Source: Fimbriimonadaceae bacterium (lineage in GTDB: Bacteria; Armatimonadota; UBA10988). From it: 55,572 bases of DNA. The number at the start of each line of letters is the position of its first letter. Position 1 is the first letter of the stretch. The translations under genes and the position numbers were made by a program. The stretch spans positions 1-55,572 of the forward strand of contig JADZEX010000027.1 in assembly GCA_020850355.1 (NCBI GenBank), read 5' to 3'. The notes beneath the pieces are model-generated. The model worked only from the letters and a program-made list of their open reading frames with translations, was not told the DNA's origin and did no database searches. Of the stretch, positions 43,397 through 52,243 are shown piece by piece.

Positions 43397-45081
43397 GCCG
43401 GACCCGTCGCTGGACGGTGGCGCTGCTCTGGCCGCTGGTCGGCGGGGTGTTGCTGTGGCTGGTGGTGGGGCCCTGCCTGTTGCTCTTGCAGGGCAGCCTG
43501 CACGGCCCGCAGGGACTCACCTTGGAGGGCTACCAGCGCTTCTTGGTGGCCCCGCCTGGGGCCGCCAACATCGAGCTTGAGGCGCTCTGGAACTCGTTGC
43601 TGCTGGGCGCCGGGAGTGTGCTGCTGGCCGCCCTGTGGGGCGTGCCGCTGGCGCTGCTGTTCCACTACTACGACTTCCCCGGCCGGCGGGTGTTGGCGGC
43701 GCTGGCGATGGTGCCGGTGCTGCTGCCACCGATGGTCGGCGTGGTCAGCTTCTACTGGCTGTACGGCGAGAGCGGCCTGGTGACCCGCCTGATGATGCTG
43801 GCGCTGGGTCGCGAGACGCCGCTCTGGACCTTCCGCGGGCTGCCGGCGGTGCTGCTGATCCATGCCTACAGCATGTACGTCTACTTCTACGCCTTCGTCA
43901 CCGCCGGCCTGCAGCGGCTGGACGCCAGCCAGGTCGAGGCCGCGGCGACGCTTGGGGCGAAGCCGCTCCGGCGGCTCGGCACGGTGACGCTGCCGCTGCT
44001 GACCCCGGCGCTGGTCGGCGCGGCGCTGCTGGTCTTCATGACCTCGATGGCCAGCTTCACGGCGCCGCTGATGTTCGATCTGCGGGTCCTCACGACGCAG
44101 TTGTTGAACAGCCGCAGCAACGAGGACTGGCTGCTGCAAAACGTCGAGACCGTCGTCCTGGCGCTGCTCTGCATCGTCTTCCTGGCGATCTTGCGGTGGG
44201 CCGAGGGCCGCGGGCGCTACGTCGGTGGCAGCAAGGGCAGCGGGGCAGCGCGGCAGCCGATCCGGGCCGGTTGGCTGCGCTACGGGGTGGCCGTGGTGGG
44301 GCTGCTGGCGGTCGGCGGGCTGCTGCTGCCGCACGGCATGGTGCTGCTGATGAGCGTCGCCGACCCGCATTGGACGACGCAGTTGCTGCCGCCCAGCTAC
44401 CAGCTCGACGCCTGGCGCTATGTGCTGACCGACCCCAGCGGGCGCGAGCCATTGGTCAACAGCCTGCAGACCGCCGGGCTGGCGACCCTTGGCAACCTGC
44501 TCTGGGCAGTCCCGGCGGCCTGGCTGCTGACGCGCTTCCGCTTCCGCGGCCGGGCCGCCACCGAGGCCGCCGCGATGCTGCCCTACGCCATCCCCGGCAC
44601 CGTCGTCGCCCTGGCGCTGGCCGAGTGGTTCGCCACCGACCAGCCGCTCAGTGGGCGCTTTGTGCTGGTCGGCACCTGGGCGCTGCTGCCGCTGGCCTAT
44701 TTCGTGCGCAACTTGCCGCTGGTGCTGCGGGCCGTGCAGGCCTCGCTGGCGCAAGTCGATCCGAGTCTGGAAGAGGCCGCGGCGACTCTCGGGTCCGGCC
44801 CGGCGGGGGTGCTGCGGAAGATCGTCCTGCCGCTCGCCGCGCCCGGCGTGACCGCCGGCGGGCTGCTCGCGATGATCGCGGCGCTGGGGGAGTTCGCCGC
44901 CTCCTGGGTGGCCCACATCCGCGCCAACCGGCCGATCAGCCTCGAGATGTGGGCCCAGTTGCAGGACGCCGCCTTCGACCGCTGCGCGGCCTTTGGCGTG
45001 TTGCTGGTGGCCCTGGTCAGCGTGCTGTTGCTGCTGGCCAACCGCGGCCGCCGCGATTCGACCTCCGTCTGGGGAGCGTAA
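43393..45081 (+). CDS. fused two-domain ABC transporter permease (FbpB/ThiP type)
   Basis: A 562-residue inner-membrane permease of two homologous halves, each with about six membrane segments and an EAA loop: VEAAATLGAKPLRRLGTVTLP in the first half and EEAAATLGSGPAGVLRKIVLP in the second. The layout is that of iron or thiamine importers with one fused permease. A hydrophilic linker (RWAEGRGRYVGGSKGSG) joins the halves. GTG 43393 overlaps the stop of the binding-protein gene. No ATPase gene follows; the next gene, about 170 nt on, is tolC-like. Confidence 0.9.
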   Translation: MSRTRRWTVALLWPLVGGVLLWLVVGPCLLLLQGSLHGPQGLTLEGYQRFLVAPPGAANIELEALWNSLLLGAGSVLLAALWGVPLALLFHYYDFPGRRVLAALAMVPVLLPPMVGVVSFYWLYGESGLVTRLMMLALGRETPLWTFRGLPAVLLIHAYSMYVYFYAFVTAGLQRLDASQVEAAATLGAKPLRRLGTVTLPLLTPALVGAALLVFMTSMASFTAPLMFDLRVLTTQLLNSRSNEDWLLQNVETVVLALLCIVFLAILRWAEGRGRYVGGSKGSGAARQPIRAGWLRYGVAVVGLLAVGGLLLPHGMVLLMSVADPHWTTQLLPPSYQLDAWRYVLTDPSGREPLVNSLQTAGLATLGNLLWAVPAAWLLTRFRFRGRAATEAAAMLPYAIPGTVVALALAEWFATDQPLSGRFVLVGTWALLPLAYFVRNLPLVLRAVQASLAQVDPSLEEAAATLGSGPAGVLRKIVLPLAAPGVTAGGLLAMIAALGEFAASWVAHIRANRPISLEMWAQLQDAAFDRCAAFGVLLVALVSVLLLLANRGRRDSTSVWGA

Positions 45082-45153
45082 CCGCCCGGCCCAACGGTTG
45101 ATAGAGGAAAGGGCCGCGCGGTGGCGGAACGACTCCTGGCCACCGCTGGTGGC

Positions 45154-45181
45154 TTGACTTGGAAACCCCAGGGGGTATCCT
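45154..45181 (+). promoter_or_regulatory. candidate promoter TTGACT-16-TATCCT before tolC
   Basis: TTGACT (45154-45159), 16 bases, TATCCT (45176-45181). A second candidate lies downstream at 45198-45226. Both read toward the tolC-like gene. Confidence 0.4.
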
Positions 45182-45197
45182 GAGCGGAGCAACGGCA

Positions 45198-45226
45198 TTG
45201 GACCGTGGCGCGCCGGGTGGTATCGT
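45198..45226 (+). promoter_or_regulatory. candidate promoter TTGGAC-17-TATCGT before tolC
   Basis: TTGGAC (45198-45203), a 17-base spacer and TATCGT (45221-45226), with TGG just before the -10 making an extended form. Transcription would begin near 45233, about 18 nt before the chosen GTG 45251. Confidence 0.45.
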
Positions 45227-45250
45227 GGGGTGGAACGGGAGAGTGCGACG

Positions 45251-46792
45251 GTGAGGCGCTCTGGCGGACAATACGGACTCCTGCTGGCCCTGCTGGCGGT
45301 CGCCGCGGGGCAGGCTGCGGAGGAACTGGGACCGCCGCGGCCGGCCGTCGAGATGGCGGTGGCGGCCGACGCTCCGGCGCCCGCTGCCGTCGCGGCGGGC
45401 GCGGCCGGCCCGACCACGGCGGGCGCGGACGAGGTCTTGACGCTGCTCGACTGCGTCGCCGCGGCGTTGCTCCAGAACCCCGAGCTGGGCGCCTCGCGCG
45501 AGGCGGTGGCGAAGGCCGCCGGCAACCGCCGGGCGGCGACGGGCGCCACGCTGCCCGACCTCTCGTTTTCGTACAACGAGATTTGGCAGCAGCAGAACAA
45601 GGTCAACATCGGCGGCCCGGCGGCGGTCACCGTGGCGCCGGGCAACATGCGGCAGTTCGCGCTCAACAGCACCTGGGTGGTTTGGGCGGGTGGCGCGTTG
45701 CAGGCCAATCAGGCGATCACCCGGCTGGCCGAGGCCGCGGCGCGACACCAGGTCCGAGCGACCGCCAACGGCGTGATCGCGCAGGTCGTCAGCGCTTACC
45801 TCAACCTGTTGCGGGCGCAGGAGCTGCTGGGCGTCGCCGAGCGGACCGTCGAGCTGGCGCAGCAGCAGGTCAAGGTGGCGACCGACAGCTTCGAGGCCGG
45901 GGCGATGCCGAAGGTCAACGTGCTGCGGGCCACAGCGGCCTACCAGAACGCGTTGCAGGCGCAGTTGCAGGCCGCCAACGGAATCGCCCTGGCGCAGGCC
46001 TCGCTGAACGCGGCGATGGGTCGCAGCCAGTTGCAGCCGCTGCGGATCGCCGCGCTGCCGCGGCAGTTGGCCGATCCGCCCGACCTGCTGGCGAGTCTGC
46101 GACAGGCGGTGCAGCAGCGGCCGGAGCTGCGGGCGATGCAGAAGGCCATCGACATCAACGAAGAGGCCGTCAAGGCGGCCCGCGCGGGCTACTACCCGAG
46201 TGTGTCGGTGAACTCGAAGGTCGAGCGCACGATGGGCGTCGGCCAGTTTGGCAGCGCCGACAGCTTCCAGGTGGTGGGCGTCTTTCGGCTGAACCTGTGG
46301 GACTGGTACCAGACCAGCGGCCAGGTCAAAGCGGCCCAGGCCGACGTCGCCGCCGAGCGGCAGCGGCTGGAAGGGCTGATGCAGCAGATCGAGCTGCAGG
46401 TGCGCCGCGCCGTGCTCAACATCGGCGCGGCCCGGCAGCGGGTCGAGGCGGCCCAGGCCGAAGTCGACGCCGCCCGCCAGGCGCTGCAGATCGAAGACCT
46501 GCGCTACAAAGAGGGCGACGGCACTTACCTGGAACTGCTGGACGCCCGCCGCGCGGTGACCGAGGCCGAGGCCAATCTGGTGACCGCCTACTACGACAAC
46601 GCCCTGGGCGAGTCCGACTGGCTGGCCGCGACGGGCGGCTTCCTGGGTAGCGGCGCCGCAGAGGTGACCCTGCCACAGGCCCAGACATTGCCCCTGCCGG
46701 CCGATCCGCCGCGGGGTGGCACCACGTACGACGAGTTGTTGCAGCAGTACGGCGTCACCCCGGCTCAGCCGGCGCCGGCCGCGGGGAAGTGA
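45251..46792 (+). CDS. TolC-family outer-membrane efflux protein
   Basis: A 513-residue exported protein with a signal peptide (MRRSGGQYGLLLALLAVAAGQA). It has two similar alpha-helical hairpin and beta-strand sections as in TolC: LTLLDCVAAALLQNPEL and ANGVIAQVVSAYLNLLRAQELLGVAERTVELAQQQV, then LLASLRQAVQQRPELRAMQKAID and RRAVLNIGAARQRVEAAQAEVDAARQAL. RYKEGDGTYLELLDARRAVTEAEANLV is a hallmark of the family end. It forms the outer-membrane channel of export systems. GTG 45251 follows GGGAGA by 8 nt; GTG 45230 is an alternative. The adaptor gene begins 10 nt downstream. Confidence 0.92.
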   Translation: MRRSGGQYGLLLALLAVAAGQAAEELGPPRPAVEMAVAADAPAPAAVAAGAAGPTTAGADEVLTLLDCVAAALLQNPELGASREAVAKAAGNRRAATGATLPDLSFSYNEIWQQQNKVNIGGPAAVTVAPGNMRQFALNSTWVVWAGGALQANQAITRLAEAAARHQVRATANGVIAQVVSAYLNLLRAQELLGVAERTVELAQQQVKVATDSFEAGAMPKVNVLRATAAYQNALQAQLQAANGIALAQASLNAAMGRSQLQPLRIAALPRQLADPPDLLASLRQAVQQRPELRAMQKAIDINEEAVKAARAGYYPSVSVNSKVERTMGVGQFGSADSFQVVGVFRLNLWDWYQTSGQVKAAQADVAAERQRLEGLMQQIELQVRRAVLNIGAARQRVEAAQAEVDAARQALQIEDLRYKEGDGTYLELLDARRAVTEAEANLVTAYYDNALGESDWLAATGGFLGSGAAEVTLPQAQTLPLPADPPRGGTTYDELLQQYGVTPAQPAPAAGK

Positions 46793-46801
46793 GGCGGAGC
46801 A

Positions 46802-48925
46802 GTGAAACGGTGGCAGATCGCAGGGCTGGCCCTGCTGGCGGGACTGGTGGCCCTGGCCGGGTGCGGCAAGCGCGCCGCCGAGGAGCCGGCCGCTGACGCC
46901 AAGAGCACCGCGCCGGAGAAGATGCAGGTCCGCCTCGGCGAAGCGACCGAGGTGACGGCCGACGAAACGCTGGCCGTGACCGGGTCGATCTTCGCCGCGA
47001 CCGATGTCAACATTGCGGCCAAGATCCCGGGCCGGGTCGTTGCGATTGGCGCCGACGACGGCGCGCGTGTCGGCGCCGGCCGGGTGCTGGTGCAGCTCGA
47101 CAGCCGGGCCGCGCAGGCCGACCTGCGCCGCGCACGGGGCGCGTTGTCCAGCGCCCGGGCGGCCTACGAGAAGGTCCGGCTGAACCAGGCGCTGGTCGAG
47201 ACCAGCGCCGACACCGGGCTGCGCCAGGCCCAGGCCGACGTCAGCGCCGCGCGGGCCCGGCTGGCGCAGGCCAGCGAAGCGGCCAAGCTGGCGTCGACCC
47301 GCTCCGGCAGCCAGGGCGTCGACATCGCCCAGGCCGACCTGGCGGTGGAGAGCTCCCGCTCGCGGCTGGAGCAGGCCCGCAAGAGTCTGGAGATGACCCG
47401 CAGCAAGGCCGACACCGACCTCACCGGCGCGACCGCGGCGGTGGCCCAGGCGCAGTCGGCGGTGCAGCAGGCGCAGGTCGCGGTGGGCCAGGCCGAGACC
47501 GCCCTGCAGTTGGCCGAGTCGACCACCAGCAGCAACCTCGAGAACGCCCGCCAGGCCGTCGTGGCGGCGCAGAACAGCCTCCAGATCCTGGAGACCGGCG
47601 CCCGTAGCCAGGAAAAGGCCCAGGCCCAGAGCCAAGTCTCCGCGGCGCAGGCGGCCCTGACCACCGCCCAGATTGAGTACGACCGGGCAAAGAACCTGTT
47701 CGAGCACGGCGCCGTGGCAAAGGCCGCGCTGGACGGCGCGACGCTCGTGCTGCAGACCCGCAAGGAGGCGCTGCAGCAGGCCCAGCAGGCGCTCAGTCTG
47801 GTCAACGAAGGCCCGCGCAGCGAGCAGGTGCGGATCGCGCAGGCGCAGTTGGCGCAGGCTCAGGAGCAGCAGCGCTTGCTGAGCGGCACGCGCGACAAGG
47901 AGCTGACCCTCCGTCGGCAGGACCTGGAGCGCGCCCGCGAGGGCGTCAGCACCGCCAAGGAAGGCGTCAAGCAGGCCCAGGCCAACCTGACCGCCGCGAC
48001 CACCGCCAAGGCCCAGGTGCCGATTGCCGAACAGAACGTGGCGCAGGCCGAGCAGGGGCTGAGTCAAGCCGAGCAGGCCGCCCGGCTGGCGAAGGCCGGC
48101 GTCGGGCAGGCCGAGATCGCGCGGCAGGAGGTGATCGCTGCCCAGAAGGCGGTCGCCGCCGCCGAGGAGCGGCTGCGGCAGGCGCGGCAGGCGGCTTACA
48201 GCACGCCACGGATCAACCGCGAGGACATCTTGGCCCTGCTGGGCCAGGTCCGCCAGGCCGAGGCGGCGGTCAGCGCGGCCAGCGTCGCCGTCAGCGACCA
48301 TGTCGTGGTGGCGCCGTTGCCGGGCAGCATCGCCGAGAAGAAGGTCGAGGTCGGCGAGGTCGTCAACCCAGGCCAGACGCTCTACCGCCTGGTCAGCGAC
48401 GGCATGGTGCGCTTCGACGCGTTGGTGCCCGAAGAGAAAGTGCGCTTCGTGAACGTCGGCAGCAGCGTCGCCGTGAAGGTCGACGCCGTGCCCGACGAGC
48501 AGTTCGTCGGGCGAGTGATCGAGATTCTCCCCGCCGCCGACCTGCGCAGCCGCACGTTCACGGTCAAGGTCGGCGTCCCGAACGTCAGCGGGCGGCTCCG
48601 CGAGGGGATGTTCGCGCGCGGGCAGATCACCGTGCAGCGCAACCGCAAGAGCATCCGGGTGCCGGCCGAGGCGGTCGTCTCGCGGCAGGACCGCAGCTTC
48701 GTGGTGCGGCTCGAAGGCGCCAACCGCGCCGTGCCGACCGAGGTCACCACCGGCGCGCAGCATGGTGCCAGCATCGAGCTCCTGAGCGGGCAGATCCTGC
48801 CGGGTGACCGCGTCATCACCGAGGGCGCGGCGACGATTGAGCAGGAGACCACGGTGGAGGTGATCACCGACCAGCCCGCGGCGGCCACGCCGGAGAAGCA
48901 GAGCGGCTCGACCGCGGTGAAGTGA
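46802..48925 (+). CDS. HlyD/RND-type periplasmic adaptor lipoprotein with very long coiled coil
   Basis: A 707-residue adaptor, far longer than the usual 350-420. The lipoprotein signal ends LVALAGC (Cys21). A first lipoyl half (NIAAKIPGRVVAIGADDGARVGAGRVLVQLD, about 60-102) leads to about 375 residues of Ala/Gln-rich coiled coil (about 110-490). The second lipoyl half follows (VVVAPLPGSIAEKKVEVGEVVNPGQTLYRL), then a beta-barrel (FDALVPEEKVRFVNVG) and membrane-proximal domain (VPAEAVVSRQDRSFVV). It should bridge an inner-membrane pump to TolC, encoded just upstream. No pump gene follows; the next gene is convergent and stops directly at its stop codon. Confidence 0.9.
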   Translation: MKRWQIAGLALLAGLVALAGCGKRAAEEPAADAKSTAPEKMQVRLGEATEVTADETLAVTGSIFAATDVNIAAKIPGRVVAIGADDGARVGAGRVLVQLDSRAAQADLRRARGALSSARAAYEKVRLNQALVETSADTGLRQAQADVSAARARLAQASEAAKLASTRSGSQGVDIAQADLAVESSRSRLEQARKSLEMTRSKADTDLTGATAAVAQAQSAVQQAQVAVGQAETALQLAESTTSSNLENARQAVVAAQNSLQILETGARSQEKAQAQSQVSAAQAALTTAQIEYDRAKNLFEHGAVAKAALDGATLVLQTRKEALQQAQQALSLVNEGPRSEQVRIAQAQLAQAQEQQRLLSGTRDKELTLRRQDLERAREGVSTAKEGVKQAQANLTAATTAKAQVPIAEQNVAQAEQGLSQAEQAARLAKAGVGQAEIARQEVIAAQKAVAAAEERLRQARQAAYSTPRINREDILALLGQVRQAEAAVSAASVAVSDHVVVAPLPGSIAEKKVEVGEVVNPGQTLYRLVSDGMVRFDALVPEEKVRFVNVGSSVAVKVDAVPDEQFVGRVIEILPAADLRSRTFTVKVGVPNVSGRLREGMFARGQITVQRNRKSIRVPAEAVVSRQDRSFVVRLEGANRAVPTEVTTGAQHGASIELLSGQILPGDRVITEGAATIEQETTVEVITDQPAAATPEKQSGSTAVK

Positions 48926-49621
48926 TCAGTCGACGTCCTGCCCGGCCAGGCCGCCAACGGTGGCGTTCGGGTCGGGCAGGCCGTCGGTCGCCGGCCGCAC
49001 GCGCTGCGACGGCTGGAATTTGACGTGGCCGTCGGCAAAGGCGTAGTTGCGGGCACCGCCCCAGGACCACCAAGAGTGCCGCCGCTCGGCATGGTGGTCG
49101 AGCCACTCGCCCAACAGGATCTTCTGCGCCGGCGCCGTGACCGCGGCCAGCGCCTGCGTGCGCGGCGTGGTGCCCGTCGGCAAGGTCCAGAAGCTGGCGC
49201 TGCTGAACCCGGCGACCTGCTGCGGGTCGTAGTAGAAGGTCGCGGCGTAGGCGTAGCTGGTCTGATCGTAGGTCGTCGCGGGGGTGCTGTCGGAGGGGCA
49301 CAGCAGGATGCTCGGGTCGTAGTCGGCCGCCACCAGCGGCGTGCCGGCGGCGCGCCCGCGCAGCGCCAGGTAGGGTTGCAGCGGCCAGCGCCAGTAGCGG
49401 CCGGCGAACAGGAACGGATTGCCCGTGTTCGGGAAGCTCTCGTCATAGTCGCCGGCGTAGAGCGCCACGGCCTGGGCGAGCTGCCGGAGATTGCTGCCGC
49501 AGACGGCCTGCCGGCCCTTCTCGCGGGCGCGGGCGAAGACCGGGAACAGGATCGCCGCCAGGACCGCCACGATGGCGATCACCACCAGCAGTTCGATGAG
49601 CGTGAAACCCCGCCGCCGCAC
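48926..49621 (-). CDS. DUF1559-like prepilin with H-x9-DG-type signature
   Basis: A 231-residue prepilin with a five-residue leader (MRRRG before Phe6), [45 protein letters not shown], and the C-terminal [15 protein letters not shown] motif. It is a relative of the prepilin at 40631 with a shorter tail motif and a different middle. GTG 49621 with GGAGAGG upstream gives the standard leader; GTG 49654 would add 11 residues before it. Its stop abuts the stop of the adaptor gene (TGATCA). Confidence 0.9.
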   Translation of the reverse strand: MRRRGFTLIELLVVIAIVAVLAAILFPVFARAREKGRQAVCGSNLRQLAQAVALYAGDYDESFPNTGNPFLFAGRYWRWPLQPYLALRGRAAGTPLVAADYDPSILLCPSDSTPATTYDQTSYAYAATFYYDPQQVAGFSSASFWTLPTGTTPRTQALAAVTAPAQKILLGEWLDHHAERRHSWWSWGGARNYAFADGHVKFQPSQRVRPATDGLPDPNATVGGLAGQDVD

Positions 49622-49645
49622 TGGCCTCTCCGCCCCCGCCCGGCA

Positions 49646-49651
49646 ATGATA
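49646..49651 (-). promoter_or_regulatory. candidate -10 box TATCAT before the second prepilin
   Basis: Minus-strand context GGTGTATCATTGC closely matches GGTGTATAATGC before the other prepilin gene. It lies 25 nt before GTG 49621; if it is a promoter, the start at 49654 would be excluded. The -35 is weak. Confidence 0.35.
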
Positions 49652-49692
49652 CACCTGGAGGTCCGAAAAGGCCAGGAGAGGCGCGGCGCGGC

Positions 49693-51522
49693 TCAGCCGC
49701 CGGGGAAGACCATCTGCTCCATGAACTGCATCTGGTAGACCAGGTCGCTGGCCAGGTAGAGCACGTCGATCTGGCGGGCCAGCTCGGCCGCGCGCTGCAG
49801 CTCGGCGCGGGAGATCAGCGCCAGCCGCGCCCCGGCCCCGGCGGCGTTGCCAACGGCCTTGATGCGATCGGGCGGAAAAGGCGGTAGCAGACCAATCCGC
49901 ACGGCGCTGGGCACGCGCAGGAAGCTGCCGAACCCGCCGGCCAGGTAGACCTTCTGAACGTCATCGTAGCCCACCCCGGCCCGCGCCAGCAGGGCTTCGA
50001 TGCTGGCGCGGATGCTGCTCTTGGCGAGCTGCACCTCGCGGATGTCGCCGGCGGTCAGGTAGAGCGCGTCACCCGTCGCCGACTCCGCAGCGCTGGCCAA
50101 CCGGAACCGCCGCCGCGGACCGTCGCCGCTCAGGCGGGCGCCCAGCCCCGCGTCGTGGTCAGCTTCGTCGAAGCGGCCGGTGTCATCCAGCACGCCAGCC
50201 TCCAACAGCACGGCAATCGCGTCGAGCAGCCCTGACCCGCACAGCCCGCGCGGTGCGACCTCGTCGATCACCGCCAGGTTGAGCTGTTCGTCGACCACGT
50301 CGATCCGGCAGATCGCACCCGCCGCGCCGCGCATGCCGCAGCCGATCCGGGCGCCCTCGAAGGCGGGTCCGGCGGCGGCCGAGCAGCCCCACCACTGGCC
50401 GTTATGGTAGAGCACCATCTCGCCGTTGGTGCCGATGTCGACCGCCAGACAGGTCTGCTCCGGCTGTGCCATCACGGCCAGCAGCACACCCACGGTGTCG
50501 GAGCCCAGGAAGCCGGCGATGTTCGGCAGCACCGTCACCGTGGCTTCGGCCGCGGCGCGCAGACCGAACTCGCTGGCCGGGGCCGTGACGCTTTCGTGGG
50601 TCACCGGCGCAAACGGCGCAATCCCCAGCCCGCGCGGATTGAGGCCGCAGAACAGGTGGGTCATCGTGGCGTTGCCGACGATGGTGCCGCGGAAGACATC
50701 GCTGGGCGACCGGCCGGCCTGCTCGCAGGCCTGCCGCAGCAGTTGGTCGAGCGCCACGCGGATCTCGCGGTGCAGGGTCTCGACGCCCTTCGCCTCGACC
50801 CCGGCGTGGTGGATCCGGGCGATCACGTCGTCGCCGTAGGCGACCTGCGGATTGAGCATCGCGGCGTGCGCCAGTTCGGCGCCGCTGGTCAAGTCCAGCA
50901 GATAGAGCACCACCGTGGTGGTGCCGATATCGACGGCGTAGCCCAACGGCGGCCGGGCCACGGCGCCGGCCTCGAGCCGCACGACGCGGTCGTCGACCAG
51001 CGTCGCAGTGACCTCGCCAGTCTCGGCGGCGAGCGCCGTCGGGAGCTGCCGCAGAGCGGCCAGACTCGGCCGCAACGGCCGGCCGGCAAGCTGTTCGAGC
51101 CGGGTCCAATCGTCGCGTTCATCACCCAGGGGGGCCTTGCCCAGCGGCAAGACCAGCCGCTCGACGCCGGCGTCGAGCTGCACCGCGCGGCTCTCGCCGC
51201 CGACCATGATCTGGTTGGCGCGCGAGCGGACCTGATCGCCGAGCGTCACGGTGAGGTCGCGGGTGACCTTCTGGCGACACGCCAGGCGCACCCCGGACTT
51301 GAGCTGGTTGGCGGTCAGGCAGCGCTCTTCGTCGGGCGTCGGCGGGCGGATCCCGCGGATCACCTCGACGCGGCACTGCCCGCACTGGCCCATCCCGCCG
51401 CACGGCAACTCCATCGGCAAGCCGGCCTGGACCGCCGCAAAGGGCAGGTTGGCCCCGCCGGGCACGTCGATCGCCACGCCGTCCGGCTCGAAGCGCACCT
51501 CGTAGCGTTCCGCCTCACTCAT
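49693..51522 (-). CDS. RACo-like corrinoid-activation protein (2Fe-2S ferredoxin plus ASKHA domain)
   Basis: A 609-residue protein. The N-terminal plant-type ferredoxin domain has Cys41, Cys47, Cys50 ([10 protein letters not shown]) and Cys82 for a [2Fe-2S] cluster. A linker leads to an ASKHA-type ATPase domain (from about 190) with [62 protein letters not shown] and [10 protein letters not shown], all typical of reductive activators of corrinoid proteins (DUF4445). These use ATP to reduce Co(II) corrinoid in methyltransferases. No corrinoid protein or methyltransferase gene adjoins. Its start overlaps the end of the peroxiredoxin gene by 8 nt. Confidence 0.92.
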   Translation of the reverse strand: MSEAERYEVRFEPDGVAIDVPGGANLPFAAVQAGLPMELPCGGMGQCGQCRVEVIRGIRPPTPDEERCLTANQLKSGVRLACRQKVTRDLTVTLGDQVRSRANQIMVGGESRAVQLDAGVERLVLPLGKAPLGDERDDWTRLEQLAGRPLRPSLAALRQLPTALAAETGEVTATLVDDRVVRLEAGAVARPPLGYAVDIGTTTVVLYLLDLTSGAELAHAAMLNPQVAYGDDVIARIHHAGVEAKGVETLHREIRVALDQLLRQACEQAGRSPSDVFRGTIVGNATMTHLFCGLNPRGLGIAPFAPVTHESVTAPASEFGLRAAAEATVTVLPNIAGFLGSDTVGVLLAVMAQPEQTCLAVDIGTNGEMVLYHNGQWWGCSAAAGPAFEGARIGCGMRGAAGAICRIDVVDEQLNLAVIDEVAPRGLCGSGLLDAIAVLLEAGVLDDTGRFDEADHDAGLGARLSGDGPRRRFRLASAAESATGDALYLTAGDIREVQLAKSSIRASIEALLARAGVGYDDVQKVYLAGGFGSFLRVPSAVRIGLLPPFPPDRIKAVGNAAGAGARLALISRAELQRAAELARQIDVLYLASDLVYQMQFMEQMVFPGG

Positions 51523-52000
51523 CCGCCTGACCTCTTCCCATCGCGCCCGCCGGCCCGGCCGCCAGCAGCCGATCTACCAACTCGCGGTGCCGCGCGACCC
51601 GCAGATCGGCCACCGTGCGTTCCCGAATCAGCCCGCCGGGGTCGATCAGATAGGTCACCCGGCGGACCAGCAGTCCGAAAGCCCCTAAAGCGCCGTAGGC
51701 CCGGATCACGGTCTTCGCGGGGTCGGCCAGCAGATCGAACGGCAGCCGCTGCGCCGCGCGGAAGCGGGCGTGCGACTCCACCGACTGCGGACTGATCCCG
51801 AGCAGATGATAGCCGGCCGTCAGCAATTCGTCATGCACGTCGCGAAAACTGCAGGCCTCGGCGGTGCAGCCGGGGGTGAAGTCGGCGGGGTAGAAGTAGA
51901 GCAGCAGCGGCCCGGTCGCCAGGACTGTGGCGAGTCGGACGGGCTGGCCGTCCTGGTTCGGCAGCTCGAAGTCAGGGGCCACGGCGCCGGGCAGTAGCAT
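51515..52000 (-). CDS. Bcp/PrxQ-type thiol peroxiredoxin
   Basis: A 161-residue peroxiredoxin that reduces peroxides with thiols. The peroxidatic Cys45 lies in YPADFTPGCT, and the resolving Cys50 (AEAC) five residues on is the alpha-helix Bcp/PrxQ pattern. PDFELPNQDGQPVRL opens the thioredoxin fold. ATG 52000 gives the normal N-terminus; the upstream frame is not needed. Its last bases overlap the RACo-like gene start, so the two are probably co-translated, which may protect an oxygen-sensitive Fe-S/corrinoid system. Confidence 0.9.
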   Translation of the reverse strand: MLLPGAVAPDFELPNQDGQPVRLATVLATGPLLLYFYPADFTPGCTAEACSFRDVHDELLTAGYHLLGISPQSVESHARFRAAQRLPFDLLADPAKTVIRAYGALGAFGLLVRRVTYLIDPGGLIRERTVADLRVARHRELVDRLLAAGPAGAMGRGQADE

Positions 52001-52050
52001 CGTCGTCTCGCCCCGGGCAGCCACGCCCGGCCGAGGGCTAACGTGCCCAC

Positions 52051-52079
52051 TGGACAGCACCGCGGCAAGGGCTTAGAAT
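52051..52079 (+). promoter_or_regulatory. candidate promoter TGGACA-17-TAGAAT before hflX
   Basis: TGGACA (52051-52056), a 17-base spacer and TAGAAT (52074-52079) make a good sigma-70-like promoter in the divergent gap between the peroxiredoxin and hflX. The leader to ATG 52244 would be about 158 nt. Confidence 0.5.
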
Positions 52080-52243
52080 GCGGCCCAGCGAGGTGTGCGC
52101 GACAGCGCCACGACGCGGGGATCACGATGCGGATGCGGTTGGCCAGCCTCTAGGACTGCTCGGACAAGCTCCGCTTGCCCCAACGCGTGACCACCCTCCC
52201 CGGGCGGTCCCGCCATGGCCCAACCAGACCGGACCGGTACCCC

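Noticed and set aside
45017-48763. 1248-residue minus-strand open frame opposite tolC and adaptor
   Set aside because: Shadow of two clear genes, low-complexity Leu/Arg/Gln/Gly product.
52175-52243. Upstream extension of HflX
   Set aside because: The added residues are Arg/Pro-rich and unlike HflX N-termini; ATG 52244 gives a normal protein.
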